Shown: positions 34,213 through 42,976 of the stretch, in pieces
Layout: each line of letters opens with the position of its first letter
Position numbering within the stretch: the first letter of the stretch is position 1
Assembly: GCF_900111375.1 (NCBI RefSeq)
Contig: NZ_FOHB01000003.1
Span: 186,001-250,000 of the forward strand
Length of the DNA stretch: 64,000 nt
Source: Pedococcus cremeus
GTDB taxonomy: Bacteria; Actinomycetota; Actinomycetes; Actinomycetales; Dermatophilaceae
Reading direction: 5' to 3'
The notes under the pieces: generated by a model
The model's database searches: none
What the model saw: only the letters and a program-made list of their open reading frames with translations
What the model was told of the DNA's origin: nothing
Position numbers and translations under genes: made by a program

Positions 34213-34536
34213 GTGCACGACTTCAGCGTCGGCCTGAGCACGGACCGGGGCGTCGCACACGTGCGGCTCGCGGGGGAGCTGGACCTGGCGGCCTCCGACC
34301 TGTTCGAGCCGGTGGTGGGCCAGGTGCTCTGGCTGGGCGTTCCGCGCGTTTGGGTGGAGCTGGACCGGCTCTGGTTCTGCGACGTGGCAGGGGTTCGACA
34401 GCTGGTCGACGCCTACCAGCGCTGGCGCGAGCACGGCCTCGCTGTCGGTCTGCGCGGTGCCCGGTCACCGGTCAGACAGGTCTTCACCCTCACCGGCCAC
34501 GGACACCTCCTGGGGGTTCCGTCGACGGACCTGTGA
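34213..34536 (+). CDS. STAS-domain protein
   Basis: 107 aa with the fold of anti-sigma antagonists (VAHVRLAGELDLAASDLFEPVV). The phospho-site loop that usually reads DSSG is DVAGVRQLVD here (about 57-66), so the Ser target is Ala and it cannot be switched the standard way. Preceded by CGGAGGG; GTG start. A membrane PP2C phosphatase lies upstream, but direct partnership is not shown. Confidence 0.82.
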   Translation: MHDFSVGLSTDRGVAHVRLAGELDLAASDLFEPVVGQVLWLGVPRVWVELDRLWFCDVAGVRQLVDAYQRWREHGLAVGLRGARSPVRQVFTLTGHGHLLGVPSTDL

Positions 34537-34707
34537 GGGACGCCCACTGGCCGTCAGCGGCGGCGCTGGTCCGGTCGCAGCTCGTGGTCACCGTAGCTGT
34601 TGTCGATCGGGCCGAGGCGACGCCGTTCCATGCTCAGCGCCCCTCTCCCGCGGCGGTGGCGGCGCTGGCGTACTCGTGGTCGGTGGTCGTTCCGGGGGCC
34701 AGGAGCT

Positions 34708-35604
34708 TCACGGTGCCTCGTTCTGTCGGGTGGCGGTGGCGGGTTGATCTTGCTCCAGGGTCCAGCTGGCGAGGAGGCGCAGCGCCTCGTCGGACGGGCT
34801 GTCGGGTGGTGCGGTGTAGACGTTGATGCGCTGGCCGGGGTCGCCGGGCAGCTCGAGCGCTTCGTAGTCGAGCTCGAGGTCCCCGACCAGGGGGTGGTGG
34901 AAGCGTTTGCGGCCGGTGCGGTGGTAGCGGACGTCGTGGGCGGCCCACCGCTGGCGGAAGTCCTCGCTGCGGGTGGACAGCTCGCCGATGAGGTCGGTCA
35001 GGTCCTTGTCATAGGGGTCTCGTCCGGCTTCGGCGCGCAGGAACGCGACGCAGTCGTTGGCCGCTCTGTCGTAGTCGACGAAGAAGTCGGAAGCGCCGGG
35101 GTCGAGGAAGATGTAGCGGGCGCTGTTGGGGTGGGCGCCGGCTCCGGCCTGCTCGTACAGCGGGCTGTAGAGCGCGCGTCCGAGGTCGTTGGCGGCGAGG
35201 ACGTCGAACCGGCCGTTGCGCAGGTAGGCGGGCGTGGGCATCTGGTCGAGGATGCGCTGGATGGCGGGACGCACCCGCACCTTGGCCGGCGTCCGGCGTG
35301 GCGTCTGCCTGCTGCGGGGCGTGCTGAGCGTGCGGACCAGCCGGTAGAGGTGGTCTCGTTCGGCCTCGTCGAGCTGCAGGGCGTGCGCGATGCCGTCCAG
35401 GACGCTGTCGGAGACGCTGCCGACGCTGCCGCGCTCGAGGCGGGTGTAGTACTCCACGCTGATGCCCGCGAGCAGGGCGACCTCCTCACGGCGCAGCCCG
35501 GTCACGCGGCGGTTGGCGCCGTACACGGGCAGGCCGGCCTGCTGGGGGGTGAGCTTGGCTCGGCGCGTGGTGAGGAACTCGCGCAGGTCGTTCTTGGCGG
35601 GCAT
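34708..35604 (-). CDS. XRE-family regulator with MmyB-like ligand domain
   Basis: 298 aa. N-terminal HTH (LRREEVALLAGISVEYYTRLERG, about 40-62) and an MmyB/PAS-like C-terminal domain (PAYLRNGRFDVLAANDLGRALYSP, ARYIFLDPGASDFFVDY, GDLELDYEAL), as in actinobacterial regulators that sense lipid-like ligands. Divergent from an MFS exporter with two palindromic operators between them, so it likely represses that gene. ATG 35604 follows GAAGGG. Confidence 0.88.
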   Translation of the reverse strand: MPAKNDLREFLTTRRAKLTPQQAGLPVYGANRRVTGLRREEVALLAGISVEYYTRLERGSVGSVSDSVLDGIAHALQLDEAERDHLYRLVRTLSTPRSRQTPRRTPAKVRVRPAIQRILDQMPTPAYLRNGRFDVLAANDLGRALYSPLYEQAGAGAHPNSARYIFLDPGASDFFVDYDRAANDCVAFLRAEAGRDPYDKDLTDLIGELSTRSEDFRQRWAAHDVRYHRTGRKRFHHPLVGDLELDYEALELPGDPGQRINVYTAPPDSPSDEALRLLASWTLEQDQPATATRQNEAP

Positions 35605-35633
35605 GCCCTTCACGGTACGGGCCCGGCTGTGGT

Positions 35634-35674
35634 CTGACAGGCCCTGTCAGTACCCCTCTCGACAGGGCCTGTTG
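35634..35674. promoter_or_regulatory. Twin palindromic operators of the XRE regulator
   Basis: Site 1 CTGACAGGCCCTGTCAG (35634-35650) is a perfect odd palindrome. Site 2 CGACAGGGCCTGTTG (35660-35674) shares the core ACAGGNCCTGT with one outer mismatch. Centres are 25 bp apart in the 102-bp gap between the XRE gene and the MFS gene. Confidence 0.75.
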
Positions 35675-35706
35675 CGCTCCTGTGGGGTGCCGTTTGTCTG
35701 GACGAC

Positions 35707-37128
35707 GTGACGACGACAGCGACCTCCACCCGGGCCCCGGCAGCGCCGGCGGCAACGCAAGCGACCGGCCCGGCCCACCCCCGCGCCATCCTGGCCGTCA
35801 TCCTGGTCAGCTACTTCCTGATCCTGCTCGACAACTCGGTCATCTTCACCGGGCTGCCCTCCATCGCAGCGGCGCTGCGCCTGGACGCCACCGGGCTGTC
35901 CTGGGTTCAGGACGCCTACACGCTCGTGTTCGGCGGGTTGCTGCTGCTCGGCGCCCGGCTGGGTGACCTGCTCGGACGCCGCCGCGTCTTCGTCGCAGGG
36001 TTGGCCGTGTTCGTCACGGCGTCGTTCCTCGTCGGGGTCGCCCCGACCGGGTGGTGGCTGATCGCCGCCCGCGCCGTGCAGGGCGTGGGTGCCGCGGTGG
36101 TCGCGCCGTCCGCCCTCTCGCTGCTCACGGCCAGCTTCCCCGCCGGACCGCAACGCAGCAGGGCCGTCGCCTGGTATGCCGCCACGGCTGGCATCGGCGC
36201 CAGCCTGGGTCTGCTCGTCGGCGGCGCCGCCGCCCAGTGGGTCTCGTGGCGGGCCGGGTTCTTCATCAACGTCCCGCTCGGCATCGCCATGGCCGTGCTC
36301 GCCCCCCGCTACCTGCCTGCCGTCGAGCGACAGCGCGGACGGTTCGACGTCACGGGCGCGGCCGCCGCGACCCTGGCGGTGGCGGCGCTGGTCTTCGGGG
36401 TGCTGGAGTCCGTCGACCGGGGCTGGGCATCACCGGTCGTGCTGGTCGCCCTGGCTGGGTCCGCCGTGCTGTTCGTCGTGCTGGTCCTGCACGAACGGCG
36501 CGCCGAGCAGCCCATCATGCCGTTGCACCTGTTCGCGGACCGCCGCCGCTGGGGTGCCTACGCCGCCCGAGCGCTGTACCTCGGCGCGATGATGGGCTTC
36601 TTCTTCTTCACCACCCAGCTGATGCAGGGAGTGCTGGGCTTCACCGCCTTCCAGGCCGGTCTCGGGTTCCTGCCCATGACGGCGGTCAACTTCGCGGTCG
36701 CCACCGCCGTGCCGCGCCTCACCGCCCGGGTGGGTGACGCCACCATGCTGGTCGCTGGGGTCGTCCTCACCCTTGCCGGCATGGCCTGGCTCGCACAGGT
36801 CGACCAGAGCAGCTCCTATGCCACCGCCGTCGCCCTGCCGATGGTGCTCATCGGTGCCGGGCAGGGCCTCGCGTTCGCACCCCTGACCAGCTTCGGCATC
36901 GCGGGAGCACATGCAGCGGACGCCGGCGCCGCCAGCGGCCTGGTGAACACCGCCCACCAGCTCGGCACCGCCGCGGGCCTGGCCGTGCTGGTCGCCGCCT
37001 CATCGAGCGCTGTCGACCTGACCGGGCGAGTGTCCACGGCGCTGAGCTGGGGCACCGGCCTCCTCGTGGCGTGCCTCGTGGTCGCCGTGGCCGTGATCGT
37101 CCCCGCCGAGAGGAGGAGCCGTGCCTGA
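35707..37128 (+). CDS. DHA2-type MFS drug exporter
   Basis: 473 aa with about 14 transmembrane helices (EmrB/QacA subfamily). It has LDNSVIFTGLPSIAAALRLD (motif D1-like), LGARLGDLLGRRRVF (motif A) and ARAVQGVGAAVVAPSALSLL (motif C-like, antiporter). Proton-driven efflux of small molecules is expected. GTG start. Overlaps the DUF2255 gene by 8 nt; controlled by the twin operators upstream. Confidence 0.9.
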   Translation: MTTTATSTRAPAAPAATQATGPAHPRAILAVILVSYFLILLDNSVIFTGLPSIAAALRLDATGLSWVQDAYTLVFGGLLLLGARLGDLLGRRRVFVAGLAVFVTASFLVGVAPTGWWLIAARAVQGVGAAVVAPSALSLLTASFPAGPQRSRAVAWYAATAGIGASLGLLVGGAAAQWVSWRAGFFINVPLGIAMAVLAPRYLPAVERQRGRFDVTGAAAATLAVAALVFGVLESVDRGWASPVVLVALAGSAVLFVVLVLHERRAEQPIMPLHLFADRRRWGAYAARALYLGAMMGFFFFTTQLMQGVLGFTAFQAGLGFLPMTAVNFAVATAVPRLTARVGDATMLVAGVVLTLAGMAWLAQVDQSSSYATAVALPMVLIGAGQGLAFAPLTSFGIAGAHAADAGAASGLVNTAHQLGTAAGLAVLVAASSSAVDLTGRVSTALSWGTGLLVACLVVAVAVIVPAERRSRA

Positions 37129-37495
37129 CTGGAGCAGCGACGCCCTGGGCGCGCTCAGGTCCACCGAGGAGGTGCAGCTCGCGACCCGGCGACGGGACGG
37201 GACCCTGCGCAACCCCCGGGTCATCTGGGTGGTCACCTCCGGCCAGCGGGTGTTCATCCGGTCCACCAACGGGCGCTCAACCGCCTGGTTCCGGGCAGCC
37301 ACAGCCACCAGCGCCGGGCGCCTCCAGGCCCGCGGCGCGGCATACGACGTCACCTTCACCGAAGTCGACGACGAGGACGACCTCGCCCTGGCCGACGCCG
37401 GCTACCGCGCCAAGTACGCCCACTACCCCAGCATCGTCGCCCACCTCGAGGAGCACGGCCCCCGCGCCGCCACCCTCGAGGTCCACCCCGCCTGA
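37121..37495 (+). CDS. DUF2255 family protein
   Basis: 124 aa, with VQLATRRRDGTLRNPRVIWVV, STAWFRAA and YDVTFTEVDDEDDLALADAGYRAKY, typical of DUF2255, a split-barrel (flavin/F420-binding-like) family. Probably an oxidoreductase or small-molecule binder. It overlaps the upstream MFS gene, so it belongs to the XRE-controlled operon. Confidence 0.8.
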   Translation: MPDWSSDALGALRSTEEVQLATRRRDGTLRNPRVIWVVTSGQRVFIRSTNGRSTAWFRAATATSAGRLQARGAAYDVTFTEVDDEDDLALADAGYRAKYAHYPSIVAHLEEHGPRAATLEVHPA

Positions 37496-37576
37496 CGTCC
37501 GACCCGTCTCGCGACCGTCCGCCCAGACCACGAACCCCAGCACGAGCACGAGCTCAGAACGAGGAGAACGACCACC

Positions 37577-38620
37577 GTGAAGGCAGCCATCTTCAAGGGC
37601 AGGAACACCATCGAGGTGGGGGAACGCCCCGACCCGCAGATCCAGGAGCCCACCGACGCCGTCGTCCGCGTCGTGCGCGGTTGCGTGTGCGGTTCCGACC
37701 TCTGGTACTACCGCGGCATCAACCAGCACAAGGTCGGCAGCATCGGCCACGAGTACATCGGCGTCATCGAGGCGGTGGGCGCCGACGTCACCACCGTGGC
37801 CGTCGGCGACTTCGTGATCGCCCCGTTCACCTACAACGACGGGACCTGCCCCGCCTGCCGCGACGGGTTCCAGTCCAACTGCGTCCACGGCGGAGCGTTC
37901 GGCAACGGCGACGTCGACGGTGGCCAGGGTGAGACGGTCCGCGCTCCCTTCGCCGACGCCACCCTGGTGAAGGTCCCCGGCACGGAGGGCGACTTCACCG
38001 ACGAACAGCTCGCCTCCTTCACCGCCCTGTCCGACGTCATGTGCACCGGCTACCACGCCGCCGTCAGCGCCGGCGTGAAGGAGGGCGACACCGTCGCGGT
38101 CGTCGGCGACGGCGCTGTGGGGCTCTCGGCGGTGCTCGCCGCCAGGATGCTCGGCGCAAGCCGGGTCATCGCCCTGTCCCGCAACCCCGCTCGCCAGGTC
38201 GTCGCCAAGGAGTTCGGCGCCACCGACATCGTCGAGGCCCGCGGGGACGACGCGGTCCAGGAGGTGCTGCGAGTCACCGACGACGCCGGGGTGGACGCCG
38301 CCCTGGAGTGCGTCGGCACCGACCAGTCGATCCAGACCTGCGCCGGCATCGTCCGGGCCGGCGGCATGATCGGAGCCGTCGGCGTACCGCTCTACGAGGA
38401 GTTCGAGTACCAGACGCTGTTCTGGAAGAACGTCGGCATCAAGGGTGGCGTCGCGCCCGCCCGCCAGTACATCCCCGAGCTGCTCGAGGACGTCCTCGCC
38501 GGCCGCATCAACCCGGGCCGGGTCTTCGACTTCACAACCGACCTCGACCACGTCGCGGACGCGTACGCCGCCATGGACGAGCGCCGCGCCATCAAGTCCC
38601 TCCTCACCATCACCCGGTAG
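37577..38620 (+). CDS. Zinc-dependent alcohol dehydrogenase
   Basis: 347 aa MDR-family enzyme. Catalytic Zn ligands: CGSDLW (Cys) and GHEYIGVIE (His-Glu). Structural-Zn region: CPACRDGFQSNC. Nucleotide motif: GDGAVGLSAVLAARMLGA. It reversibly oxidises alcohols with NAD(P). GTG start after AACGAGGAGAACGACC. It lies 81 bp after DUF2255 and is probably co-transcribed, giving an efflux/detoxification set. Confidence 0.9.
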   Translation: MKAAIFKGRNTIEVGERPDPQIQEPTDAVVRVVRGCVCGSDLWYYRGINQHKVGSIGHEYIGVIEAVGADVTTVAVGDFVIAPFTYNDGTCPACRDGFQSNCVHGGAFGNGDVDGGQGETVRAPFADATLVKVPGTEGDFTDEQLASFTALSDVMCTGYHAAVSAGVKEGDTVAVVGDGAVGLSAVLAARMLGASRVIALSRNPARQVVAKEFGATDIVEARGDDAVQEVLRVTDDAGVDAALECVGTDQSIQTCAGIVRAGGMIGAVGVPLYEEFEYQTLFWKNVGIKGGVAPARQYIPELLEDVLAGRINPGRVFDFTTDLDHVADAYAAMDERRAIKSLLTITR

Positions 38621-38811
38621 TGGGGTCCTCCCGACCGGGTAGAACCGTGCCGCCTTCAGACCCGGAACTGTCTCCCATGCAGAACTACTTTCAGGGGGTT
38701 GTCGTCGCCCTGTAGCCGCTCACGCAGGATTCATTGTTGAGTAGCATGGCTCGGCGGCAGAAGCAGCAACTGTGGAGAGGGCCGAGTGATGCGCGGGGTG
38801 ATGGACGCGTG

Positions 38812-40194
38812 ATGCTGGAGGAGCCGGCTCGCCCGCGATTCATCCGCGAGCACCCCAAGGCCGGCTGGCTGGCGGTGACAACGGTCTGCTTCGGCGCCTT
38901 CATGGGCCAGCTGGACGCCAGTATCGTCACCCTGACGTTTCCCGCGCTCCAGGACGAGTTCCGCGCGCCACTGGCCGCCGTCCAGTGGGTGTCGCTGGCT
39001 TACCTCCTCACCCTCGTCGCGCTGGTGGCGGCGGCCGGCCGGATTGCTGACGCGGCCGGCCGCAAGCTGATCTACCTGTACGGCTTCGCCGTCTTCACGC
39101 TGGCCTCAGCCGCCTGCGCGCTGGCACCCACCTTGGGGTGGCTCGTGGGGTTCAGGGCGACCCAGGCCGTCGGCGCCGCGATGCTCCAGGCGAACAGCGT
39201 CGCCCTGGTGGTGACCAGCGTTCCCCGCGACAAGATGCGGGCCGCGCTGGGGGTCCAAGCCGCCGCCCAGGCGATCGGCCTCGCGCTGGGTCCGGCTCTG
39301 GGCGGACTGCTGGTCGGTACGGTGGGCTGGCGCTGGGTGTTCTGGGTCAACGTGCCCGTCGGTGTGGTGGCCGTCGTGGCGGGCCGCTACCTGCTGCCTC
39401 GTACGCGGCAACGCACCTCGCTGGGTCGCTTCGACTGGGTTGGGCTCCTCGCGTTGGCCACGGGGACCACCGCGCTGTTGCTCGGCCTCTCGGCGCTGTC
39501 GGGGCTACCACTGCCCGATGGTGTCACCACGGCGTTGGTCGTCTTGTCTGCCGCTGCCTTCTACGCGTTCATCGTGCGGGAGCGAGGGGCAGCGAACCCG
39601 CTGGTGGACCTGTCGGTGGTGCGACCTCGAGAGGTGTCCGTCGGTCTGCTGGGCGCGACCTGTGCCTACCTGGTGCTGTTCGGCCCTCTGGTGCTCTTCC
39701 CGCAGACGCTGGGACCGCACGGTCTCTCCGGCCTCGTCCTCACCGCCCTCCCTGCGGGGTTCGCCCTCACAGCGGCGTTCGCGGAGCGGTTGATGCCGCA
39801 GGGCTGGGACACCCACACGCGTGGTCTGCTAGGTGCCTCTGGCTGCGTGCTGGCCACGGTGGCGCTGCTGCTTGCCCCGACCGACACCACCTGGGTGGCA
39901 GCATGGCTCCTCGTTCTGGGCTTGAGCTTGGGACTGTTCATCCCGGCGAACAACTCCGCCATCATGGGCGCGATCCCCTCCCATGCCTCTGCCGTGGGGG
40001 GTGGTCTGGTGAACATGGCCAGAGGACTTGGCACGGCGTTCGGGGTGGCCGTGGTCACCTTGGGCCTGCACGTCGCAGCCCCGACAGCTCGGTGGGCGAC
40101 CGGCCCCAGGCTCGCCTTGACCTTGCTCTTGATCTTTGCCGCCATCGCGGCCTCAACCGCGGTCCTCACCCGACCCCAGGTCAGGTCGTCATGA
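38812..40194 (+). CDS. MFS transporter regulated by MarR
   Basis: 460 aa from the ATG at 38812, about 14 membrane segments (DHA2 type): GQLDASIVTLTFPALQDEF, AGRIADAAGRKLIYLYGF (motif A) and RATQAVGAAMLQANSVAL. Alternative starts (GTG 38809, ATG 38746) cannot be excluded. Base composition is more AT-rich than that of its neighbours and the GTATGCCG octamer is absent, consistent with recent transfer. Overlaps the marR gene by ATGA. Confidence 0.87.
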   Translation: MLEEPARPRFIREHPKAGWLAVTTVCFGAFMGQLDASIVTLTFPALQDEFRAPLAAVQWVSLAYLLTLVALVAAAGRIADAAGRKLIYLYGFAVFTLASAACALAPTLGWLVGFRATQAVGAAMLQANSVALVVTSVPRDKMRAALGVQAAAQAIGLALGPALGGLLVGTVGWRWVFWVNVPVGVVAVVAGRYLLPRTRQRTSLGRFDWVGLLALATGTTALLLGLSALSGLPLPDGVTTALVVLSAAAFYAFIVRERGAANPLVDLSVVRPREVSVGLLGATCAYLVLFGPLVLFPQTLGPHGLSGLVLTALPAGFALTAAFAERLMPQGWDTHTRGLLGASGCVLATVALLLAPTDTTWVAAWLLVLGLSLGLFIPANNSAIMGAIPSHASAVGGGLVNMARGLGTAFGVAVVTLGLHVAAPTARWATGPRLALTLLLIFAAIAASTAVLTRPQVRSS

Positions 40195-40748
40195 CTGAGC
40201 GCCCTTCATTCGAGCGGCGTGGTCCCACCGGTGGCCTCCCACCAGATGAACTCATGCTGGCCGATGTGATCGCCCGCCTCCGTCGGGCTATGCGCCGGGC
40301 GGCCCGCGCAGCAGATCCGCAAAGTCCCCTGTCCGTTGCGCAGCTGGAGCTCATGTCCTACCTGGCCGAGAATCCAGGCGCTCGACCCAGCGAGCTGGCG
40401 CGGCTGCTTCGTCTCGCGCCGAACTCTGTCACGACCTTGGTCAACGGATTGGGATCTCGGGAGCTCATCACCCGCTCGGCCGGTCCTTCCGACCGGCGAA
40501 CCGTGTCGTTGAACCTCACACCCGCCGGAGCACATGCGGTGCGGCAGTGGCAGGAGACGAACACGGCGATCCTGGGCGGAGCCCTGTCCGAGCTGCACCC
40601 CGCGTGGCGACATGTTCTCAGCGGGGCTCTGCCGGCGCTCAACGAGCTGATTGATGCCATCGACGCCGTTGCGGAGAGGGCGACCGGGCCGACCCAGCTG
40701 GAAGGTGGTCAACAAGGTGCCCCCGCCAGCGAGCCCCCCATCTCATGA
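40191..40748 (+). CDS. MarR-family regulator
   Basis: 185 aa winged-helix regulator: LSVAQLELMSYLAENPGARPSELARLLRLAPNSV (HTH, about 46-79), ELITRSAGPSDRRTVSLNLTPAG (wing). It overlaps the transporter stop, a common exporter-MarR arrangement; it probably represses its operon. No clear operator was seen in the 38621-38811 gap. Confidence 0.9.
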   Translation: MTERPSFERRGPTGGLPPDELMLADVIARLRRAMRRAARAADPQSPLSVAQLELMSYLAENPGARPSELARLLRLAPNSVTTLVNGLGSRELITRSAGPSDRRTVSLNLTPAGAHAVRQWQETNTAILGGALSELHPAWRHVLSGALPALNELIDAIDAVAERATGPTQLEGGQQGAPASEPPIS

Positions 40749-40947
40749 GGATCCCCGGAGTTGGTCGGACAGGACCCGTACTGCTTGGCTGACAACGGCT
40801 TTCACGGCCGCGCTTACGGCGGTGCTACTGCTGTATGTCACAGACGTGACAGGCGCGCTCCTCTTTGGCGCCGCTTGCGTCACCGCCGCAGCGGACGCCC
40901 GTGACCGCTACTGGCCTCGCCTTTCGTCGAGCCAGGCAGATCGATGA
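40717..40947 (+). CDS. Possible small membrane protein
   Basis: 76 aa from the GTG at 40717 (in another frame from marR, overlapping its end). Two hydrophobic stretches (TAWLTTAFTAALTAVLLLYV, GALLFGAACVTAAA) with a polar tail. No family recognised. The overlapping start and lack of strong ribosome site keep confidence modest. Confidence 0.45.
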   Translation: MPPPASPPSHEDPRSWSDRTRTAWLTTAFTAALTAVLLLYVTDVTGALLFGAACVTAAADARDRYWPRLSSSQADR

Positions 40948-41273
40948 CTGTTTGAGCAGCGGACGACCGCTGCCCTCGCCGTTGGTCCCTCTGGCGTCGG
41001 TGGGGGCGTTGGCGCTCATCACGGCCTTGATCGTTGTCATTGCGGTCTTCGTTCGCCTGTGACCCCGCTGCTCGCGTAGGTGCTCCCTCCCGAGAGCCAG
41101 GGCATCGCCGCCCGCTCCTCCATCGTGTTGGGCTGGTCCCCATCCCCTCGAACGCGTCCCTTGCAGTCTGGCGACACGGTCACGATCCGACGTGATGCAA
41201 GGGAGGCTTGGAGGCCAGGGCCCCGGTCGGTGAGCTCCTTCCGGAGGGGAAACGGTTGCTGCGGTGGCAGACC
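40948..41273. other. 326-bp stretch without a confident gene
   Basis: Contains a weak 65-codon plus-strand frame (40865-41062) ending in one hydrophobic segment (ALALITALIVVIAVFV), which overlaps the previous ORF and has no ribosome site. It also contains a 9-bp inverted repeat TCCCTTGCA (41157-41165) / TGCAAGGGA (41196-41204) with a 30-nt loop. Nothing else seen. Confidence 0.5.
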
Positions 41274-41444
41274 TCAGTTCCGGCTGAAGAGGCGACCGAG
41301 CAGAGATCCGGCCCGGGTCAGCTCGGTCGCGTGGCCGGTGCAGCGGTCGGCGCGCGGGACGCTGGCCATGACCTGGTCGACGTGCTGGCCGCAGCCAGTC
41401 GAGGTGGTCTTGCCACAGGTCTTGCAGGTGGCGGGACGGCACAT
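41274..41444 (-). CDS. Conserved cysteine-rich 56-aa protein
   Basis: MCRPATCKTCGKTTSTGCGQ begins the protein; later Cys35 (DRCTGHA) and an end GRLFSRN. Strong ribosome site GGAGG 8 nt before the ATG. The C-x4-C-x2-C-x7-C pattern suggests a small zinc-ribbon-like domain. I recall similar short MCRPxTCKxCGKxTW proteins annotated as hypothetical in other actinobacteria. Function unknown; it lies upstream of the PIG-L gene's end on the same strand. Confidence 0.75.
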   Translation of the reverse strand: MCRPATCKTCGKTTSTGCGQHVDQVMASVPRADRCTGHATELTRAGSLLGRLFSRN

Positions 41445-41512
41445 GGTGTTCCTCCTTCGATGTGGTGTGTGTCGTCCATTCCCGCAACTCCGTTGGGTCA
41501 GGGGAGTGCGTG

Positions 41513-42181
41513 TTACGCGCTTCTCAGAAGGCGCAGGTACTCGCGGTCACCAAGGAGCTCCAGTCGCCGCCACAGCACGCTGCCGGGAAGGGCCTGGCTG
41601 GGGTGGCATGCCACCGCCGTGAGCTGGCGCTGCCGAGAGACGGTCACCCTCAGGTCGATCTCGGCGTGAGCGTGTCCGACGAAGGCCGCACCGAACTCCT
41701 CGGTGAGCTGCTGGCCCACGTCGAAGGGGAGGGTCCAGCCCAGCACTGGCAGCCCGAGCCGCTCCGCGGCTGCCATCGCTGCGCGCGTGGCGGCCGTGTG
41801 GTCGGGGTGGCCTGTGACACCACTGAGATCGAAGCCGAGAAGTCCGTCGACGTGACGTCGGGTGGCGACCATCCCCACCGCGGCAGCCAGCTCCTCCAGG
41901 GGCATCGAGGCCAGTCCGCCGTCGGGGAAGTCCATCAGCTCGACCTCCTCCACGCCCAGGGCGTCGGCCGCGGCGCGCAGCTCCGCCGCCCTGATGTCGG
42001 TGAGGTCCCCCTCCACCCCGTGCAGCGTGGACGCCTCACCGTGGGTCAGGCAGAGGACAGCCACGCGCGCGCCGGCGTCGATGAACGAGCTCAGAACGGC
42101 ACCGAGCCCGAACGACTCGTCGTCCGGGTGGGCGACGACGGCAAGGACCGATCTCCACTTCGGCAGGGCTGGTACCGACAT
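41513..42181 (-). CDS. PIG-L / LmbE-type deacetylase
   Basis: 222 aa: VVAHPDDESFGLG (metal-binding HPDDE, about 17-21), TGHPDHTAA (HPDH), and the typical TLPFDVGQQLTEEF. This zinc family includes MshB and mycothiol S-conjugate amidase, which deacetylate GlcNAc-inositol-type substrates. ATG 42181 has GGGAGAG upstream and is preferred to the GTG 24 nt earlier. Confidence 0.88.
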   Translation of the reverse strand: MSVPALPKWRSVLAVVAHPDDESFGLGAVLSSFIDAGARVAVLCLTHGEASTLHGVEGDLTDIRAAELRAAADALGVEEVELMDFPDGGLASMPLEELAAAVGMVATRRHVDGLLGFDLSGVTGHPDHTAATRAAMAAAERLGLPVLGWTLPFDVGQQLTEEFGAAFVGHAHAEIDLRVTVSRQRQLTAVACHPSQALPGSVLWRRLELLGDREYLRLLRSA

Positions 42182-42295
42182 GGGGCAACTCTCCCGCGCC
42201 TTCACACAATCTTCACGCCCCGACCCGTCGACCCCTCACAGCTTGTCGGTGGACTGGAAGCAGGAAAGGGCAGAAAAGAGAAGGAGGCGAGCGTG

Positions 42296-42976
42296 ATGAC
42301 GCTCCGAAAGATCACCACCACGAAGTCACTGTCGGCGGCTGTCGCAGGAATGGCCCTCGTCGGGCTCGGCTACCCGGCCGCGGTGCACGCGGCCACGAGC
42401 GCAACGACGACGGGCCTGACCAACGCCCAGCTCTCCGAGATGCGCGAGGAGGAGCGGATGGCCCGTGACCTCTACACCCAGCTCGGGCGGAGCTCCGGTG
42501 AACCGATCTTCACGAGGATCGCTGCCGCGGAGCAGCGGCACCTCGATGCTGTCGAGCGGCTGATGACCACCCAGGGGATGGATCCCCAGACCGTGGGGAC
42601 CACGGTGGGCCGCTATGCCGTCCCGGACCTGCAGTCCACGTACACCCGATGGCTCGCAGCCGGGCGCGTGTCCGACCAGGCGGCCTACAAGGTCGGTGCG
42701 GACCTGGAGAAGCAGGACATCGCCGACCTCAAGGCACTGGACGTCCCCTCCGGCAGCACCGGCGCGCGGGTCGTCCAGGCCCTGCTGGCCGGCTCCGAGC
42801 ACCACCTGGCGGCGTTCACCAAGGCCGTCAACGGCGACCTGCCCGAGGGCTGCCCCTTCGCCGGTGGCGCTGGACAGCAGCAGGGCTACGGCCGTGGTGC
42901 GGGTCAAGGGCCCGGTGCCGGCATGGGCCACGGGATGCGGGGCGGTGCCGGTCACGGCATGGGCTGGTCCAGCTGA
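42296..42976 (+). CDS. Secreted DUF2202 ferritin-like protein with Met/His/Gly tail
   Basis: 226 aa. Signal peptide (about 1-34, ending AVHA). Ferritin-like DUF2202 core with EMREEERMARDLYTQLG and ERTIMETAL-position equivalents AAEQRHLDAVERLM (metal-type Glu/His), LDVPSGSTGARVVQALLAGSEHHLAAF. The last 40 residues are low complexity Gly/Gln/Met/His (GQGPGAGMGHGMRGGAGHGM). Preceded by AAGGAGG. Its 3' end overlaps the sensor kinase gene (opposite strand) by 25 nt. Confidence 0.85.
   Translation: MTLRKITTTKSLSAAVAGMALVGLGYPAAVHAATSATTTGLTNAQLSEMREEERMARDLYTQLGRSSGEPIFTRIAAAEQRHLDAVERLMTTQGMDPQTVGTTVGRYAVPDLQSTYTRWLAAGRVSDQAAYKVGADLEKQDIADLKALDVPSGSTGARVVQALLAGSEHHLAAFTKAVNGDLPEGCPFAGGAGQQQGYGRGAGQGPGAGMGHGMRGGAGHGMGWSS

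Noticed and set aside
40865-41062. 65-aa ORF with one hydrophobic segment
   Set aside because: Overlaps the previous small ORF, no ribosome site, no family.
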